This document shows positions 6,819-7,030 of a stretch of 7,030 bases of DNA, piece by piece. A model generated the notes under the pieces. The model was not told the origin of the DNA, did not search any database, and saw only the letters and a program-made list of their open reading frames with translations. Source of the stretch: Anaerofilum faecale (lineage in GTDB: Bacteria; Bacillota; Clostridia; Oscillospirales; Ruminococcaceae). Made by a program: the position numbers and the translations under genes. The stretch covers positions 1 through 7,030 of the forward strand of contig DXFV01000006.1 of assembly GCA_019114265.1 (NCBI GenBank), written 5' to 3'. Each line of letters starts with the position of its first letter. Position 1 is the stretch's first letter.

Positions 6819-6867
6819 CCTCATCAGCCGCCCTGCGGGCGACAGCTTCCCCCCAGGGGGAAGCCTT
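6819..6867 (-). repeat. Double-hairpin intergenic repeat, copy 2 (inverted)
   Basis: Read on the minus strand it repeats the plan of copy 1. A GCTTCCCC/GGGGAAGC stem (6845-6852 with 6857-6864) is followed by a CGCCC/GGGCG stem (6829-6833 with 6837-6841) and then GATGAGG (complement of CCTCATC at 6819-6825). The arms differ in sequence from copy 1 but still pair, which suggests compensating change and a conserved fold rather than conserved bases. Confidence 0.7.
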
Positions 6868-6924
6868 GGGAGGAACCCGCCGGCGCAGTGCCCCGCCGAA
6901 AGCCTTTTGCATCCGTGTGCAGCA

Positions 6925-6959
6925 GCGGCCCGTTCTCTGCCGTGCAGGGAACGGGCCGC
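6925..6959. terminator. Long GC-rich hairpin, possible terminator
   Basis: GCGGCCCGTTC (6925-6935) pairs perfectly with GAACGGGCCGC (6949-6959). The stem continues through a T-G wobble and CTG/CAG to a CCGTG loop, for 15 pairs in total. On the plus strand CATAAAAAGTTTT follows, and a run of seven T occurs only about 20 bases later (6979-6985). The spacing does not fit a standard intrinsic terminator. It could be a terminator variant or a further member of the palindromic repeat cluster. Confidence 0.45.
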
Positions 6960-6975
6960 CATAAAAAGTTTTACT

Positions 6976-6995
6976 CGATTTTTTTCAAAAAATCG
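6976..6995. repeat. A/T-rich palindrome
   Basis: CGATTTTTT (6976-6984) is the exact reverse complement of AAAAAATCG (6987-6995), separated by two bases. The A/T core may supply a U-run for transcripts from either side. The dyad is clear, but its function is not. Confidence 0.5.
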
Positions 6996-7001
6996 CGGAT
7001 T

Positions 7002-7020
7002 CCAAAGGCAGAGCCTTTGG
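7002..7020. repeat. Short perfect hairpin with AGA loop near the right edge
   Basis: CCAAAGGC (7002-7009) pairs with GCCTTTGG (7013-7020) around AGA. The apical GCAGAGC is the same as in the second stem of the repeat at 6707-6723. It may be another intergenic palindrome or part of a regulatory or terminator structure of the gene beyond the edge. Confidence 0.5.
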
Positions 7021-7030
7021 GAAAGCATTC

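Larger units (their letters stand above)
6547..7030. other. Gene-free intergenic region rich in palindromes
   Basis: No reading frame here has both a credible ribosome binding site and protein-like composition. The open frames that exist run straight through perfect inverted repeats. The stretch holds five to seven hairpin-forming sequences, listed separately, and resembles an intergenic repeat island between transcription units. The next gene lies beyond the right edge. Confidence 0.75.

Noticed and set aside
6684..6867. CRISPR array
   Set aside because: Only two units are present, in opposite orientation with diverged arms and no regular spacers, and no cas-like gene is in the window.
6581..6964. 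Plus-strand 127-codon frame after GH101
   Set aside because: It has a non-ATG start, no ribosome binding site and Arg/Pro/Ser-rich composition, and it runs through the terminator hairpin and both repeat copies.
6606..7028. Minus-strand frames (140 and 98 codons) in the 3' intergenic region
   Set aside because: They span several perfect inverted repeats and have no protein-like domain or credible start context. The right-edge frame could be the tail of repeat-derived coding, but nothing supports a real gene.

Overview
The window is G+C-rich DNA with strongly GC-biased third codon positions. It carries a secreted mucin O-glycan-degrading enzyme and, downstream, palindromic intergenic repeats. 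Gram-positive-style surface architecture (FIVAR repeats, Big_2, DNRLRE modules, signal peptide), a GH101 enzyme and the repeat style together suggest a gut Oscillospiraceae/Ruminococcaceae member, such as the Faecalibacterium-Gemmiger-Subdoligranulum group. This is inference; no taxonomic marker gene is present.

Layout. Positions 1-743 (+) hold the C-terminal end of a surface protein cut by the left edge: a Pro/Thr/Gln-rich and Gly/Asn-rich linker, two FIVAR-like helical repeats, and a C-terminal membrane helix with a basic tail. Thirteen bases later, with a ribosome binding site touching the upstream stop codon, positions 757-6546 (+) encode a complete 1929-residue endo-alpha-N-acetylgalactosaminidase (GH101). 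It has a signal peptide, a mutarotase-like domain, a catalytic barrel with nucleophile D485 and acid/base E516, further beta-sandwich and lectin-like domains, a DNRLRE module, a Big_2 domain and two near-duplicate DNRLRE modules. Positions 6547-7030 contain no convincing gene. They hold a strong hairpin that is probably a bidirectional terminator, two inverted copies of a double-hairpin repeat, a second long GC-rich hairpin, an A/T-rich palindrome and a short perfect hairpin.

The two genes probably form one transcription unit. The enzyme would release O-linked galactosyl-GalNAc (core 1 type) disaccharide from mucin-type glycoproteins outside the cell. The upstream protein would sit in the membrane and project helical and linker modules outward. 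Whether it is itself a hydrolase or an adhesin cannot be seen, because its N-terminal part lies outside the window. No defence, mobile or CRISPR system is visible; the most unusual material is the repeat-rich 3' intergenic region and details of the GH101 protein.
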